This document shows positions 23,384 to 32,929 of a DNA stretch of 64,000 nt, piece by piece. Source of the stretch: Acetatifactor muris. Lineage in GTDB: Bacteria > Bacillota > Clostridia > Lachnospirales > Lachnospiraceae. The stretch lies in NCBI RefSeq assembly GCF_024623325.1, contig NZ_JANJZD010000013.1, positions 1-64,000 on the forward strand, in the 5' to 3' direction. A program made the translations under genes and the position numbers. Numbering within the stretch: the first letter of the stretch is position 1; each line of letters begins with the position of its first letter. The notes under the pieces were generated by a model. The model saw only the letters and a list, made by a program, of their open reading frames with translations. It did not search any database and was not told where the DNA came from.

Positions 23384-24577
23384 TTACCTTCGGTAAAATT
23401 GAACAACTTTCTTCACCGCCATGATAACGTCTTCCACATCTTCGTCCGTCAGTCCGTAATAAAGAGGAATGCTCATGGCTTCCTCATAATATTTCTCCGC
23501 AGTGGGGCACAATCCCTTCTCATACCCCAGCTTCTCATAATAAGAATGCCAGTAAACCGGCAGATAATGTACCTGAGGACAGGTATTCTCCGCATACAGC
23601 GCATCGAAAAATTCTCTTCTGCTGCAGTTCAGCCTCTCAGGATTCAGCCGCAGAATATAGAGGTGCCTGGTGGTATCGGACTCGGGAAGTTCTCTCTGCA
23701 CCACAATCTCCGGCATCTGAGAAAAAGCCTCATCATACTTTTTTACAATCGCTTTCCGCCGGGCGGAAAATTTAGGCAGCTTATTCAGCTGGCTCAGAAG
23801 CAGCGCTGCCTGAAAGTCTGTCATGCGGTAATTATATCCCAGCTCCACCTGTTCGTTATACCATTTTGCATCATCAGGGTGAACCATTTCCTCCTGATTA
23901 CGCGTTATTCCATGAGTGCGGACTCTCATCAGCCTCCGGTACAGCACTTCGTCGTTGGTGGTAATTGCGCCCCCTTCTCCGCCGGTAACCGTCTTCACCG
24001 GATGAAAGCTGAAACAGGTCATGTCAGCAATGCTTCCGATGGGTTGTCCTCTGTATTTCGTGCCGATGGCATGGGCCGCATCCTCAATGAAAGTCAGATT
24101 GTGCTTTCTGCAAATCTCATGCAGTGCATCGTGCTCCACAGCCTGTCCGGTGAAATCTACAGCCACTATACCTTTCGTCCGGGGCGTAATCAGCTTTCTC
24201 ACCGCTTCCGGGTCAATATTATAAGTATCCGGTCTGATATCGGCAAATACCGGTCTTGCGCCGCAATAAAGCACACAATTGGCAGATGCTGCAAAAGTGA
24301 TGGCACTGACAATCACTTCATCTCCCGGTCCAAATCCGGCCGCCAGCGCCGCCAGGTGAAGCGCAGCTGTCCCGTTGGCCACAACAACGGCATATTTCGC
24401 CCCTGTGACTTCGCAAAGCTTCTTTTCCAGCTCCTCCACCCTGGGCCCGCAGGTAATCAGGTCATTCTTCAGAGTCTCCACCACAGCGTCTATGTCATCC
24501 TGTTCAATACACTGTCTTCCGTAAAATATCGGTTTCTCCCGTACCGGGCAGCCGCCGAAAATCGCCAGTTTTTCCAT
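23384..24577 (-). CDS. pseC: DegT/DnrJ/EryC1-family aminotransferase, PseC-like
   Basis: A 397-residue PLP aminotransferase. The catalytic lysine is K195 in CFSFHPVKTVTGGEGG, the segment found in PseC; ANGTAALHLAALAAG, FIEDAAHAIGTKY and the late QVHYLPVYWHSYYEKLGYE also match PseC, the UDP-4-keto-sugar C4 aminotransferase of pseudaminic acid synthesis. The substrate could instead be the GDP-4-keto-6-deoxymannose made by the gmd product in the same operon, giving a perosamine. AGGAGGATGAAGCA precedes the ATG. Confidence 0.8.
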   Translation of the reverse strand: MEKLAIFGGCPVREKPIFYGRQCIEQDDIDAVVETLKNDLITCGPRVEELEKKLCEVTGAKYAVVVANGTAALHLAALAAGFGPGDEVIVSAITFAASANCVLYCGARPVFADIRPDTYNIDPEAVRKLITPRTKGIVAVDFTGQAVEHDALHEICRKHNLTFIEDAAHAIGTKYRGQPIGSIADMTCFSFHPVKTVTGGEGGAITTNDEVLYRRLMRVRTHGITRNQEEMVHPDDAKWYNEQVELGYNYRMTDFQAALLLSQLNKLPKFSARRKAIVKKYDEAFSQMPEIVVQRELPESDTTRHLYILRLNPERLNCSRREFFDALYAENTCPQVHYLPVYWHSYYEKLGYEKGLCPTAEKYYEEAMSIPLYYGLTDEDVEDVIMAVKKVVQFYRR

Positions 24578-24621
24578 TGCTTCATCCTCCTGCCTTCTCT
24601 GACTCTATCCCTACAGACCTG

Positions 24622-25959
24622 TTATTCCCGCTCTGCGTCAGCCTCGGGCGGCATTTCATATTTTCGTTTATCTTCCACCCGGATATCGCGTCCCAGCTGT
24701 ACTTCTGTCACTTTCAGCTCGCTGTCCGCAACTATGGTATGCCTGCAGCCCGCAGGCATGGATATCACATCCCCGGGGCCTACCTTTCTCTTCTCGCCGT
24801 CAATCACGGCATACCCGCTGCCGCTCATGACAGTCCACACTTCATCCCTGTTTTCATGACTATGATAATACAGCCCATGTCCGGGCAGCAGTACAATCTT
24901 GATGGTCAGGCTGTCCTCCTGCACATCCAGAACCGTGAAGCTGCCCCATGACTTTTCCGCATACATCACCTGCTGCTCCAGCTTCTCCACATAAGGCTTG
25001 ATATAACTGCTCTGTTCCTTATCTGAAATCAAAATGCCGTCACTGCTGGCGGCAATCACCATATCCTTGCATCCCATGCAGAGGATCGGAATATTAAGCT
25101 CGTTGATCACATGGGTATTTTCACAGGTATCGTTCAGCGTCACCCGCCCCAGAGTATGCCCGCTCATAGCCTCGGAAAACGTATTCCAGGTTCCCAGATC
25201 CTTCCATTCCCCCGGATAGCGAAGCACCTGAATCGCATGTTCCCGTTCAGCCACCGCATAGTCGAAGCTGATCTTCTCCTGCTCTTCATACTGTTCATAC
25301 AGTTGATCATAGCCCGCAAATCCCATTCTCTCGCGGGCCCTATCCAGCAGATACCCCAGCTTAAAGGCAAACACACCGCCATTCCACAACGCGCCCTGCT
25401 CTATATACTTCTGTGCGGTATCCGCGTCCGGCTTTTCCTGAAAAGCTCTCACATGACTTACCCGTTCCGGAGACTCCGGGATAATGTAGCCGTATTTTTC
25501 GCTGGGATAAGTGGGCTCCATTCCCATCAGAACCAGGTTGGCATCCCCTTTCTCCGCCAGCTTCTCCAGCTCTTTGAAGGCTTCAAAGTAAGAATCCTGC
25601 ACATAAGGATCCACAGGACACACTACCACAATCTCATCCTCGCTGACCCTCTCCACATCCCGAAGGTAGCAGGCAGCCAGGCAGATGGCGGGAAAGGTAT
25701 CTCTGCGGCAGGGTTCCACACAAATCCTGACTCTGTCTCCCAGCTGATTTTTAATCATGCTGGCCTGTTTCCTGCTGGAAGCCACTGTAATCCTTGCCTC
25801 CCTGTCAACCGCTGTAATCTGACGGTAAACTCTGGTCAGCATGGATTCTGTCTCACCGCCTTCGCTGGTGAGCATTCTGACAAACTGTTTGGAGCGTATA
25901 TCATTGGACAGAGGCCACAGGCGTTTCCCGCTTCCCCCCGATAACAAAATGATGTTCAT
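24622..25959 (-). CDS. manC: Mannose-1-phosphate guanylyltransferase with cupin domain
   Basis: A 445-residue two-part protein. The N-terminal nucleotidyltransferase has LSGGSGKRLWPLSND and FQEKPDADTAQKYI; the C-terminal cupin (residues about 345-430, SHENRDEVWTVMSGSGYAVI) is the type II phosphomannose isomerase-like module. It makes GDP-mannose for the gmd product encoded just upstream. The ATG at 25959 lies 13 bases after the glf stop. Confidence 0.9.
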   Translation of the reverse strand: MNIILLSGGSGKRLWPLSNDIRSKQFVRMLTSEGGETESMLTRVYRQITAVDREARITVASSRKQASMIKNQLGDRVRICVEPCRRDTFPAICLAACYLRDVERVSEDEIVVVCPVDPYVQDSYFEAFKELEKLAEKGDANLVLMGMEPTYPSEKYGYIIPESPERVSHVRAFQEKPDADTAQKYIEQGALWNGGVFAFKLGYLLDRARERMGFAGYDQLYEQYEEQEKISFDYAVAEREHAIQVLRYPGEWKDLGTWNTFSEAMSGHTLGRVTLNDTCENTHVINELNIPILCMGCKDMVIAASSDGILISDKEQSSYIKPYVEKLEQQVMYAEKSWGSFTVLDVQEDSLTIKIVLLPGHGLYYHSHENRDEVWTVMSGSGYAVIDGEKRKVGPGDVISMPAGCRHTIVADSELKVTEVQLGRDIRVEDKRKYEMPPEADAERE

Positions 25960-25972
25960 CCGTTTATCCCTC

Positions 25973-27070
25973 TTACAGCTCTTTCCCGCACAATTCCAGA
26001 GCAGCGGCAATTACCTTATCCATATCATAATATTTATAGCTGCCCAGCCTGCCGCCGAAAATGACCCGCTCTTCCCGGTCCGCCATGGCGCGGTACTGTG
26101 CGTACAGGCTGTCGTTTTTGTCATTGTTCACCGGATAATAGGGCTCGTCTCCCTTTTTCCACTCACTGGAATATTCCCGGGAAATAATTGTGGTCGGCTG
26201 TGTACCGAAAGCAAAATGCTTATGCTCAATAATCCTGGTATACGGCACTTCGCGCTCTGTATAATTCACCACCGCATTGCCCTGGTAATTCTCCGTCTCA
26301 AGCTCCTCCGTCTCGAAACGAACCGAGCGATACTCCAGCACTCCCAGAGAGTAATCATAATATTGGTCAATCATCCCGGTATAAATAATTTTATCTGCCA
26401 GACCGTTCAATTCTTCCCGATGCTCCAGATAATCTGTGTTCAACCGCACTTCCGTTCCTTCCAGCAGCTTCTCCACCAGCCTGGTATATCCCTCCACCGG
26501 AATCCCCTGATATCTGTCGTTGAAATAATTATTATCGTAGGTAAAACGCAGAGGCAGCCGCCTGATGATAAAGGAGGGCAGCTCCTTACAGTCACGGCCC
26601 CACTGCTTCTCTGTGTAACCCTTGATCAGCTTCTCATATACATCTCTCCCCACCAGAGACAACGCCTGCTCCTCCAGATTCTTCGGCTCGGTAATGTGCA
26701 GGTCGGCAATCTGCGCCGCAATGATATCCCGGGCTTCCCGTGGCGTGACAATTCCCCACATTTTGCTGAAAGTATTCATATTAAAAGGAAGGTTATAGAG
26801 CTCATCTCTGTAACGGGCTATGGGAGAATTGATATAATGATTGAATTCCGCGAATTCATTGACATACTCCCACACTTTCTTATCTGATGTATGAAAAATA
26901 TGCGCTCCGTATCTGTGCACCTGAATCCCGTGAATTTCCTCGCAGTAAATGTTGCCTGCAATATGATTTCTCTTCTCCACCACAAGGCATTTTCTGCCCT
27001 TTCCTGCCGCTTCCCGGGCAAATACCGCTCCAAACAGGCCGGCACCCACGATTAAATAGTCATATTTCAT
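25973..27070 (-). CDS. glf: UDP-galactopyranose mutase
   Basis: A 365-residue flavoprotein. The FAD motif DYLIVGAGLFGAVFARE opens the protein; HRYGAHIFHTSDKKVWEYVN, LPFNMNTFSKMWG and KGYTEKQWGRDCKELP are diagnostic for Glf. It converts UDP-galactopyranose to UDP-galactofuranose, implying galactofuranose in the polymer. The ATG follows GGAGGAAGCGTAAT and stands one base after the gmd stop, so the genes are coupled. Confidence 0.95.
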   Translation of the reverse strand: MKYDYLIVGAGLFGAVFAREAAGKGRKCLVVEKRNHIAGNIYCEEIHGIQVHRYGAHIFHTSDKKVWEYVNEFAEFNHYINSPIARYRDELYNLPFNMNTFSKMWGIVTPREARDIIAAQIADLHITEPKNLEEQALSLVGRDVYEKLIKGYTEKQWGRDCKELPSFIIRRLPLRFTYDNNYFNDRYQGIPVEGYTRLVEKLLEGTEVRLNTDYLEHREELNGLADKIIYTGMIDQYYDYSLGVLEYRSVRFETEELETENYQGNAVVNYTEREVPYTRIIEHKHFAFGTQPTTIISREYSSEWKKGDEPYYPVNNDKNDSLYAQYRAMADREERVIFGGRLGSYKYYDMDKVIAAALELCGKEL

Positions 27071-27071
27071 A

Positions 27072-28157
27072 TTACGCTTCCTCCAATGCCCGCTTTATCT
27101 TCGCTTCCCTTCTGGCCAGCGCACGATCATGCTCCGCCATAATCCGCACCAGCTCCTCATAGCTGGTTTTCTGCGGATTCCAGCCCAGTACGGTCCTGGC
27201 CTTGGACGGATCTCCCAGGAGATTGTCCACATCCGTAGGCCGGAACCAGGCCACATTCACCCGAATTACAACTCTGCCTGTAGCCAGATCATAGCCTTTT
27301 TCTTCAATTCCTTTTCCCTCCCAGCGAATCTGAATACCATTTGCCCGAAAAGCCCTCTCCGCAAAGTCTCTGACTGTATGCTGTACTCCCGTGGCGATGA
27401 CAAAATCCTCCGGGATATCATGCTGCAGCATCAGCCACATACATTCCACATAGTCTCTGGCATATCCCCAATCCCGCAGCGAATCCAGATTCCCCAGCTC
27501 CAGGCAGTCCTGCAGCCCCTCGGCAATCCGCCCCGCAGCCAGCGTAATCTTGCGGGTGACAAAATTTTCCCCCCGCCGCTCGGATTCATGATTGAACAGA
27601 ATACCATTCACGGCAAACATATCATATGCCTCGCGATATTCTCTGACAATCCAGAAACCATACTGTTTTGCCACTGCATATGGGCTGTAAGGATGAAAGG
27701 GAGTGGTCTCTCTCTGAGGCACTTCCTCCACCTTTCCATAAAGCTCCGAAGTAGATGCCTGATAAATCCTGGTCTTCCCGGCCAGTCCCAGAACCCGGAC
27801 CGCCTCCAGAATTCTCAGCACGCCGATGGCATCCACATCTCCCGTATATTCCGGCACCTCAAACGAAACTCTGACATGAGACTGGGCCGCCAGATTATAA
27901 ATTTCATCCGGCCGTACCATACTGATGATATTAATCAGCGATGAAGAATCTGACAGGTCACCATCATGCAGTGTGACAGCATTCTCCGCCAGCAAATGTT
28001 CAATGCGAGCCGTATTGGATATGGAAGCTCTCCGCACAATCCCATGTACTTCATACCCCTTCTCCAGCAGAAGTTCAGCCAGATAAGAACCATCCTGTCC
28101 TGTAATTCCTGTTATCAACGCTCTTTTCTTGCCGGCTCCTGTCTTAACTTCACTCAT
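27072..28157 (-). CDS. gmd: GDP-mannose 4,6-dehydratase
   Basis: A 361-residue short-chain dehydrogenase. [20 protein letters not shown] is the NAD(P)-binding start; the catalytic YAVAK follows HPYSP, and [20 protein letters not shown] is a Gmd signature. The product is GDP-4-keto-6-deoxymannose. No clear GDP-fucose, GDP-rhamnose or similar reductase is adjacent. The ATG at 28157 follows AAAGGAGATTGGT; a start seven codons earlier would overlap that site. First gene of its operon, behind a good promoter. Confidence 0.93.
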   Translation of the reverse strand: MSEVKTGAGKKRALITGITGQDGSYLAELLLEKGYEVHGIVRRASISNTARIEHLLAENAVTLHDGDLSDSSSLINIISMVRPDEIYNLAAQSHVRVSFEVPEYTGDVDAIGVLRILEAVRVLGLAGKTRIYQASTSELYGKVEEVPQRETTPFHPYSPYAVAKQYGFWIVREYREAYDMFAVNGILFNHESERRGENFVTRKITLAAGRIAEGLQDCLELGNLDSLRDWGYARDYVECMWLMLQHDIPEDFVIATGVQHTVRDFAERAFRANGIQIRWEGKGIEEKGYDLATGRVVIRVNVAWFRPTDVDNLLGDPSKARTVLGWNPQKTSYEELVRIMAEHDRALARREAKIKRALEEA

Positions 28158-28267
28158 ACCAATCTCCTTTATCTTCAATTATCTTCAATGCCTGTTAATT
28201 GTATTTCTGTTACTGTTCACACCGGAATCGATAATCATACATATATGGTATCCATTCTTAATGGTTT

Positions 28268-28296
28268 ATTATAGCAGGTTTTCCCAATAATTCCAA
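28268..28296 (-). promoter_or_regulatory. Sigma-A-type promoter of the gmd operon
   Basis: On the minus strand -35 TTGGAA (28291-28296), a 17-bp spacer and -10 TATAAT (28268-28273) with an upstream TGC. The leader to gmd is about 100 bases. The same arrangement precedes pseB. Confidence 0.8.
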
Positions 28297-28311
28297 TCAG
28301 AAAATACTTCT

Positions 28312-28360
28312 AAAATGAAATTGGCAGCCCCGGTATCCCGGAAGCCGCCAATTTCATTTC
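28312..28360. terminator. Long hairpin terminator between blaR1-like gene and gmd
   Basis: AAATGAAATTGGC (28313-28325) pairs with GCCAATTTCATTT (28347-28359), with an inner CCGG-TATC-CCGG stem. T-rich flanks on both sides suit termination in either direction. It closes the recombinase-BlaR1 island. Confidence 0.85.
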
Positions 28361-28452
28361 CCCTTTTATGAATACAATTATAATGCCGACATCATCACAT
28401 GTAAAGAAAAAGCCATCGACAAATATCGACAAAATCCCCTGCATTCCTCTGT

Positions 28453-29454
28453 TCACAGGAAGAATGCAGGATATAAAAGTGCTGTCAGAGAATCAGCCGC
28501 CAGAAACAGTACAAAGAAGCTGACAGCCACACATTTTTTCAGCCGGCTTATTTCCTTTCTCTGCATAATCAGTTTCACTCTCCGGCTGGCATGTCTGTAA
28601 TCCTTTCCAAGTTCACTGCCGATCATCAGATTCCGTCTTCGTCTTCCCAGACTGTCTGTAATCAGTTTTGCATATGTCGTGCACTCTTCCTTTGTGCACC
28701 CTCGGACCACCCATTCGTCACAGGATGTCTCTTTCACAAATGCAAAATTTCTTCTCAGAATATAAATCAAAGGGTTAAACCAATGCAGACAGGAAAGCAA
28801 TTCCAAAAACAGCATGAAGAGTGCATCTCTTCTGACGGTGTGCAGCATCTCATGCCGCAGAATGAAATTCTGTTCCCGCACCGTATCTGTCTCCTGCAGA
28901 ATAATAGCCGGAGCCTTCACACCCATGGCAAGCGAAATTTTCTCACCTGGGATTCTGAGCAGTTTTACCCGGCCTTTATAGCCCAGTTCTTCCTTTGATT
29001 CCTTCACCAGCTTTTCCAGGCCGTCATCATTACATTCCCCGGTGAGAGCCATAATAAGCTTTCTCTCATAAAAATACCGTACCATTTTTGCTGCTGATAA
29101 TACAATTACACCGGATCCCCACACTATTCCTGCCAGCAAAATCCATTTTCTGTTCCCGGCTCCGAGAATCCGGCATCCTTCGTTCGCTCCCGGCAGTTCT
29201 GCCAGACAGGCCGCCACACGGCTGATTCCTTTTACCCCTGTATGGTTCACCGTTTCCCCACCCGAAAATACAGTGAACAACATTTCATACGGCCGTTTCA
29301 GCCAGACCCATGGCACCAGATAATCCAAAAGCACTAACAGCAGCGCTCTGTATTTCATGGCTTCTGTCAGGCAGTTATCAAACATCTTCTGCCAGATCAG
29401 GTAACTGGAAAACAGCATACCTCCGGCAAACGTTATCAGCAGCAGATAAATCAT
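28453..29454 (-). CDS. BlaR1-like M56 membrane metallopeptidase (short form)
   Basis: A 333-residue membrane peptidase with hydrophobic segments near residues 2-20, 36-52 and 104-122, the zinc motif HEMLH at 201-205 and ETSCDEWVVRGCTKEEC after it, and a last transmembrane helix at about 305-325. It ends a few residues later, so unlike the ICE copy it has no external sensor domain. It pairs with the BlaI-like gene 14 bases upstream. Signal and targets unknown. Confidence 0.85.
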   Translation of the reverse strand: MIYLLLITFAGGMLFSSYLIWQKMFDNCLTEAMKYRALLLVLLDYLVPWVWLKRPYEMLFTVFSGGETVNHTGVKGISRVAACLAELPGANEGCRILGAGNRKWILLAGIVWGSGVIVLSAAKMVRYFYERKLIMALTGECNDDGLEKLVKESKEELGYKGRVKLLRIPGEKISLAMGVKAPAIILQETDTVREQNFILRHEMLHTVRRDALFMLFLELLSCLHWFNPLIYILRRNFAFVKETSCDEWVVRGCTKEECTTYAKLITDSLGRRRRNLMIGSELGKDYRHASRRVKLIMQRKEISRLKKCVAVSFFVLFLAADSLTALLYPAFFL

Positions 29455-29468
29455 TTGTCTTTGCCTTT

Positions 29469-29840
29469 CTACTGCTCACGCAGCTGTTCAATCAAGTCAT
29501 TCAGTTTATCCACCTCTTCATCCTTCAGACATATATGACCTGTCAAAGCAGCAAAAAAGTTTCCGATTTTCCCTCCGTAAAAATCATCCAGAATATCCTG
29601 CGTCTCCTTCTGCCGCAGTTCCTCTCTGGTCAGAGACGCCTGCACAAATGCATGAGTGCGACTGACAATTCCTTTTTCATCCAGCCGGGCCAGCAGCGTA
29701 TTCAGTGTCTGACGCTTCCAGTCCCTTCCTCTGGCCCGCATCTGCTCCAGCAGCACGCCTGTCTGAACAGGTCCGCCTGCTTCCCAAAGGACTTCCATAA
29801 TTTCTTTTTCCGTTTTAGCCATACTATAACATTCCCTCAC
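29469..29840 (-). CDS. BlaI/MecI-family repressor (chromosomal copy)
   Basis: A 123-residue winged-helix repressor: MAKTEKEIMEVLWEAGGPVQ, then the recognition segment RQTLNTLLARLDEKGIVSR. GTG at 29840 is chosen because GAGGAGGT stands five bases upstream; the internal ATG at 29822 gives the shorter product that begins at the usual family position, and either may be used. Partner of the following M56 gene. Confidence 0.85.
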   Translation of the reverse strand: MRECYSMAKTEKEIMEVLWEAGGPVQTGVLLEQMRARGRDWKRQTLNTLLARLDEKGIVSRTHAFVQASLTREELRQKETQDILDDFYGGKIGNFFAALTGHICLKDEEVDKLNDLIEQLREQ

Positions 29841-29851
29841 AATCCACCTCC

Positions 29852-30370
29852 TCAAGCCTTTTCTTCTGCCAAAATCTCTCTCAGAAATCTGCAGAAATCC
29901 TCTTCCGCCTCTTCCAGCTTTCTGTCATTCGCATACACATAATCATAGTGAAAGCTGCCCACATTGTCATCCGAAGCATTCCCCCAGCTGACCTGCGCAT
30001 TCTGCTGTCTGGTGACCAGCAGCGTAACACAGGGTGTCTTGATCCGGTTTCTCAGCTTCTCAATCTCCTCTCCTTCCCGAATGTGGGCAAACATCAGCTC
30101 TTCGCCACTTTGCATAAAGTCCTCATATTCCCTGCAAAGATATTGAAAAGGCAGGTCGTTATAGTTCACAAACAATTCCTTTAAATCCGCCAGAAATTTT
30201 CGGGATTTGGGATCTTTTTCTCCGTTCCACCCTCCATATTTTCCGGCAATCTCCTTGATGGGAGTAACCGACGACACATTTCGCACCCTGAAATGTCTGC
30301 CCGCGAGCAGACACAGGGTATCTTTCCCCACACCGCCGTTTCCATTGATAATAATAACCGTTTTCTTCAT
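29852..30370 (-). CDS. P-loop nucleotide kinase-like protein
   Basis: A 172-residue protein beginning MKKTVIIINGNGGVGKDTLC, a Walker A loop of the deoxynucleotide or adenylate kinase-like type, followed by WNGEKDPKSRKFLADLKELF and a late YDYVYANDRKLEEAEEDFCR. This pattern is seen in small dNMP-kinase-like ATPases of uncertain substrate. The frame is open to 30406, but the ATG at 30370 puts the first beta strand at the N-terminus, as usual. It is followed closely by the BlaI-like gene. Confidence 0.65.
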   Translation of the reverse strand: MKKTVIIINGNGGVGKDTLCLLAGRHFRVRNVSSVTPIKEIAGKYGGWNGEKDPKSRKFLADLKELFVNYNDLPFQYLCREYEDFMQSGEELMFAHIREGEEIEKLRNRIKTPCVTLLVTRQQNAQVSWGNASDDNVGSFHYDYVYANDRKLEEAEEDFCRFLREILAEEKA

Positions 30371-30465
30371 CTGACCTGTCTCCGTTCCTGAAGTTTCCTT
30401 CTCCATTTTCTATTGGCTTTCTTATATTAACATGTGGAATGCAAAAAGGGAATAGTCGAACTTTT

Positions 30466-31065
30466 TTACCTCCCTTCGCAAATCCATTTTTTAAATGTAT
30501 GAAAATCCACCCCCAACATTCTGGCGGCTGCAGTTGCTGAGCAGCGCCCTTCCCGCCACATCGCTTTCACATTTTCAAATTCCACCGGGATTTCCTTGGC
30601 CCGCCTTCCGAATTTCACTCCCCGCAGCTTCGCCGCTGCAATCCCTTCCGCCTGTCTCTGCCTTGTGGTAATCCGTTCATTTTCCGCCAGATAGGAGAGA
30701 ACAATCAACATAATCTGTCCAATTGCCCGGGCCATAAGCTGATCATCCAGTCCACAGTTCAGCATCGGCATATCCAGCACAATGATTCCCGCCTGTTTTT
30801 CCACTGTAATATGTCTCCATTGATCAAGCAAATCATCAAAATTCCGTCCCAGACGGTCGATGCTTTTAATGACCAACGTGTCATTTTCCTGCAATGTTTC
30901 TACCACTTTCTTATAGCCCGGCCGTTCAAAATCCTTTCCAGACTGTCTGTCTGCAAAAATATTTTCCTCCGGCACACCATACTTTTTTATGGCAATATAT
31001 TGCCTGTCCTGATGCTGCTGCGCCGTTGACACTCTCACATAGCCGTACACCTTCCCTTTGGTCAT
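30466..31065 (-). CDS. Serine recombinase (resolvase/invertase family)
   Basis: A 199-residue small serine recombinase. The catalytic segment is YGYVRVSTAQQHQDRQ (Arg11, Ser13); SIDRLGRNFDDLLDQW supplies the second arginine region, and QRQAEGIAAAKLRGVKFGR leads to a C-terminal helix-turn-helix (SATAAARMLGVDFHTFKKW). The ATG at 31065 follows AGGAGGAAAACAAAAG. No inverted or direct repeats typical of an invertible segment were noticed nearby. Its role in the locus is unknown. Confidence 0.88.
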   Translation of the reverse strand: MTKGKVYGYVRVSTAQQHQDRQYIAIKKYGVPEENIFADRQSGKDFERPGYKKVVETLQENDTLVIKSIDRLGRNFDDLLDQWRHITVEKQAGIIVLDMPMLNCGLDDQLMARAIGQIMLIVLSYLAENERITTRQRQAEGIAAAKLRGVKFGRRAKEIPVEFENVKAMWREGRCSATAAARMLGVDFHTFKKWICEGR

Positions 31066-31130
31066 CTTTTGTTTTCCTCCTGTCAGACGAATATTTTTTA
31101 ACATATTCATTTTAAGGAAAACAACTATAT

Positions 31131-31173
31131 AAAAATACCTCCGCAGGCGCACTTGCACACGCGCAGAGGTATT
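31131..31173 (-). terminator. Terminator after the O-antigen ligase-like gene
   Basis: On the minus strand AATACCTC (reading GAGGTATT at 31166-31173 on plus), a GC-rich interior that can pair further (GCGC..GC), GAGGTATT and then TTTTTATA. It ends the pseB-wzz-ligase transcript. Confidence 0.8.
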
Positions 31174-31174
31174 C

Positions 31175-32875
31175 TCACACACTGAATTTTTCCATCTGAC
31201 ACATTTCCATGACAGCTTCTTTCTCTGTTTTTCGACTTTCCCCAGCAGTCTCCGGCTCTCTGTCCTTTTCCCCTGCCAGGCAGAATAATATCCCCATTAA
31301 AGATACCGTTATCTGTCCCGTCACAACAGCCATTTCAAACATACCGTAACCCAGAATTGCCAGCAAAAAAGTTACACACAACATCCCTTCCAGCCGGCGT
31401 TTCCTGAATGACCAGATAAGGCTGTAACAATAAATTCCCACAAACAATAAGCCTGCCGGTATCCCATGGTTATACCCGATTTCCAGGAACATATTGTGAG
31501 CATGTTCTATCAGAAGTCCCTCGAATATATAAAATCCGGCCCTTTGGGCATGTCCTCTCCAATTCAAATGCTGAATGCAGTAAACATGAATCACCTTCCG
31601 CACATCTACAGAATTTCCTCTCTCCGTATCCGGCAGATTGAAAGGATTTTCTTCCGTATCTCCCGGCTCTCCCTGTTCACCCGATTCTTCCAGTTCCCCC
31701 GACTCCTGAGCATATACTCTCATTACCCATGCACTGCCCGGTATCTCGGAAGTCCATTTCCTGATATCAATACCGATTACCTGGAGAATGCGTCCTATAT
31801 TAATGTCAACTGCCGTCTCAAAAGAAATGTATTTTGGGCTGTCCCAGGGGTCATTATACATTACATTATTTCCGTTGTATTCCCCTTCAAACCAGACAGG
31901 GTGATGCAGAACTGTGGGAAGATACCGAATGCATCCATAAACCACAGGAAAAGTGACAACCACGCAGGCCAGCCCCAAAACACCGTGCAGCAGCAATCTG
32001 TAAAAAGACTTCCGCCAGACAATATCATACCATATCAGTACCACCACCGTGGCCAAAGCTATCCCCACTAAAGGCGAACGGCCGCCTGTAAATAAAGTAA
32101 AGCTGACACATCCCGCCGCCAGGAAAAAATGGATCCATGACCAGACCCGGTGTCTGCCGCTTTCCTTCAGCCACAGCCACTTTACAAGGAATGCACAATA
32201 GGCAATCATATAAAACAGCCCGTTTTGAGTCTCTCCGGAATACAAGCCGCGATAGCGGACGTAATCGTAAGGTCTGAAGCCAAACGCAATGATTTGCTGC
32301 ACAAAAAACCAGCAGATAATTCCGTTTAACATCCCCTGAAAAAAGTCCTCCCGTGCCGCTTTCGGAATCCCTATCAGATAAAATCCTCCTGCTAAAACCA
32401 GCAGCATCAAAGGCATATATCCTTCGTGCGCTGAAAAAAGCATGAAAAGGAACAGAGCCTCCATACACCAGAAAAAGGGGTTCACCACTTTTCTGCGCAG
32501 TATCTGCGCCTCCTTCTCACTGGAAACGCAAAGATGCAGAATATAAAGAAGCAGGTATCCCCACACCGCAATCACAAGCACTGCGCTCACCCACTGGTCC
32601 CTGTACAGATAATGCTCCCAGCCCCATGTACATGCGGCACTTCCTCCAATCGCAGCTATGATTGTCCAGATTCCATATATTACATGCCGAAACCGCTTTA
32701 ACTGCAGAGAAGGCATTAACATTGCCGCAATCACCAGACCTGTCAGATTTGCTGCAGTCATCTGCACGTTTCCAGGCGCGCTTCCTCTCCTCTGATCAAT
32801 GATACCCAGGGCAAAAAAGCACAGCATATACCATATTCTACACCAGTTTACCCGCAGTCGGCCTTCGCGTTTCAT
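31175..32875 (-). CDS. O-antigen ligase/polymerase-family membrane protein
   Basis: A 566-residue protein with about twelve hydrophobic segments. The conserved Wzy_C region is around residues 230-290 (CVSFTLFTGGRSPLVGIALA) and the long outer loop (about 310-430) ends with HAHNMFLEIGYNHGIPAGLL, the H-N-x-(F/Y)-L pattern of the O-antigen ligase/polymerase family. An acidic Gly/Glu-rich insertion lies near residues 370-395. It may polymerise repeat units or attach the polymer to its acceptor; the locus also has a separate Wzy. AAGGAAGAGAAAGC precedes the ATG. Confidence 0.8.
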   Translation of the reverse strand: MKREGRLRVNWCRIWYMLCFFALGIIDQRRGSAPGNVQMTAANLTGLVIAAMLMPSLQLKRFRHVIYGIWTIIAAIGGSAACTWGWEHYLYRDQWVSAVLVIAVWGYLLLYILHLCVSSEKEAQILRRKVVNPFFWCMEALFLFMLFSAHEGYMPLMLLVLAGGFYLIGIPKAAREDFFQGMLNGIICWFFVQQIIAFGFRPYDYVRYRGLYSGETQNGLFYMIAYCAFLVKWLWLKESGRHRVWSWIHFFLAAGCVSFTLFTGGRSPLVGIALATVVVLIWYDIVWRKSFYRLLLHGVLGLACVVVTFPVVYGCIRYLPTVLHHPVWFEGEYNGNNVMYNDPWDSPKYISFETAVDINIGRILQVIGIDIRKWTSEIPGSAWVMRVYAQESGELEESGEQGEPGDTEENPFNLPDTERGNSVDVRKVIHVYCIQHLNWRGHAQRAGFYIFEGLLIEHAHNMFLEIGYNHGIPAGLLFVGIYCYSLIWSFRKRRLEGMLCVTFLLAILGYGMFEMAVVTGQITVSLMGILFCLAGEKDREPETAGESRKTEKEAVMEMCQMEKFSV

Positions 32876-32929
32876 GCTTTCTCTTCCTTTCCTGAAACAG
32901 AACTGCTTTCCTGTAAAATGATTTCTGCG

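Noticed and set aside
23399-24859. Long plus-strand open frame (486 codons) opposite the pseC-like and manC genes
   Set aside because: It is the antisense of two well conserved enzymes, has no ribosome site and a low-complexity His/Arg/Leu-rich product.
25841-26887. Plus-strand frame of 348 codons opposite glf
   Set aside because: glf is certain on the other strand; the frame crosses gene borders and lacks a start signal.
30400-31175. Invertible promoter controlled by the serine recombinase
   Set aside because: Looked for inverted repeats bracketing a promoter here; only the terminator hairpin was found.
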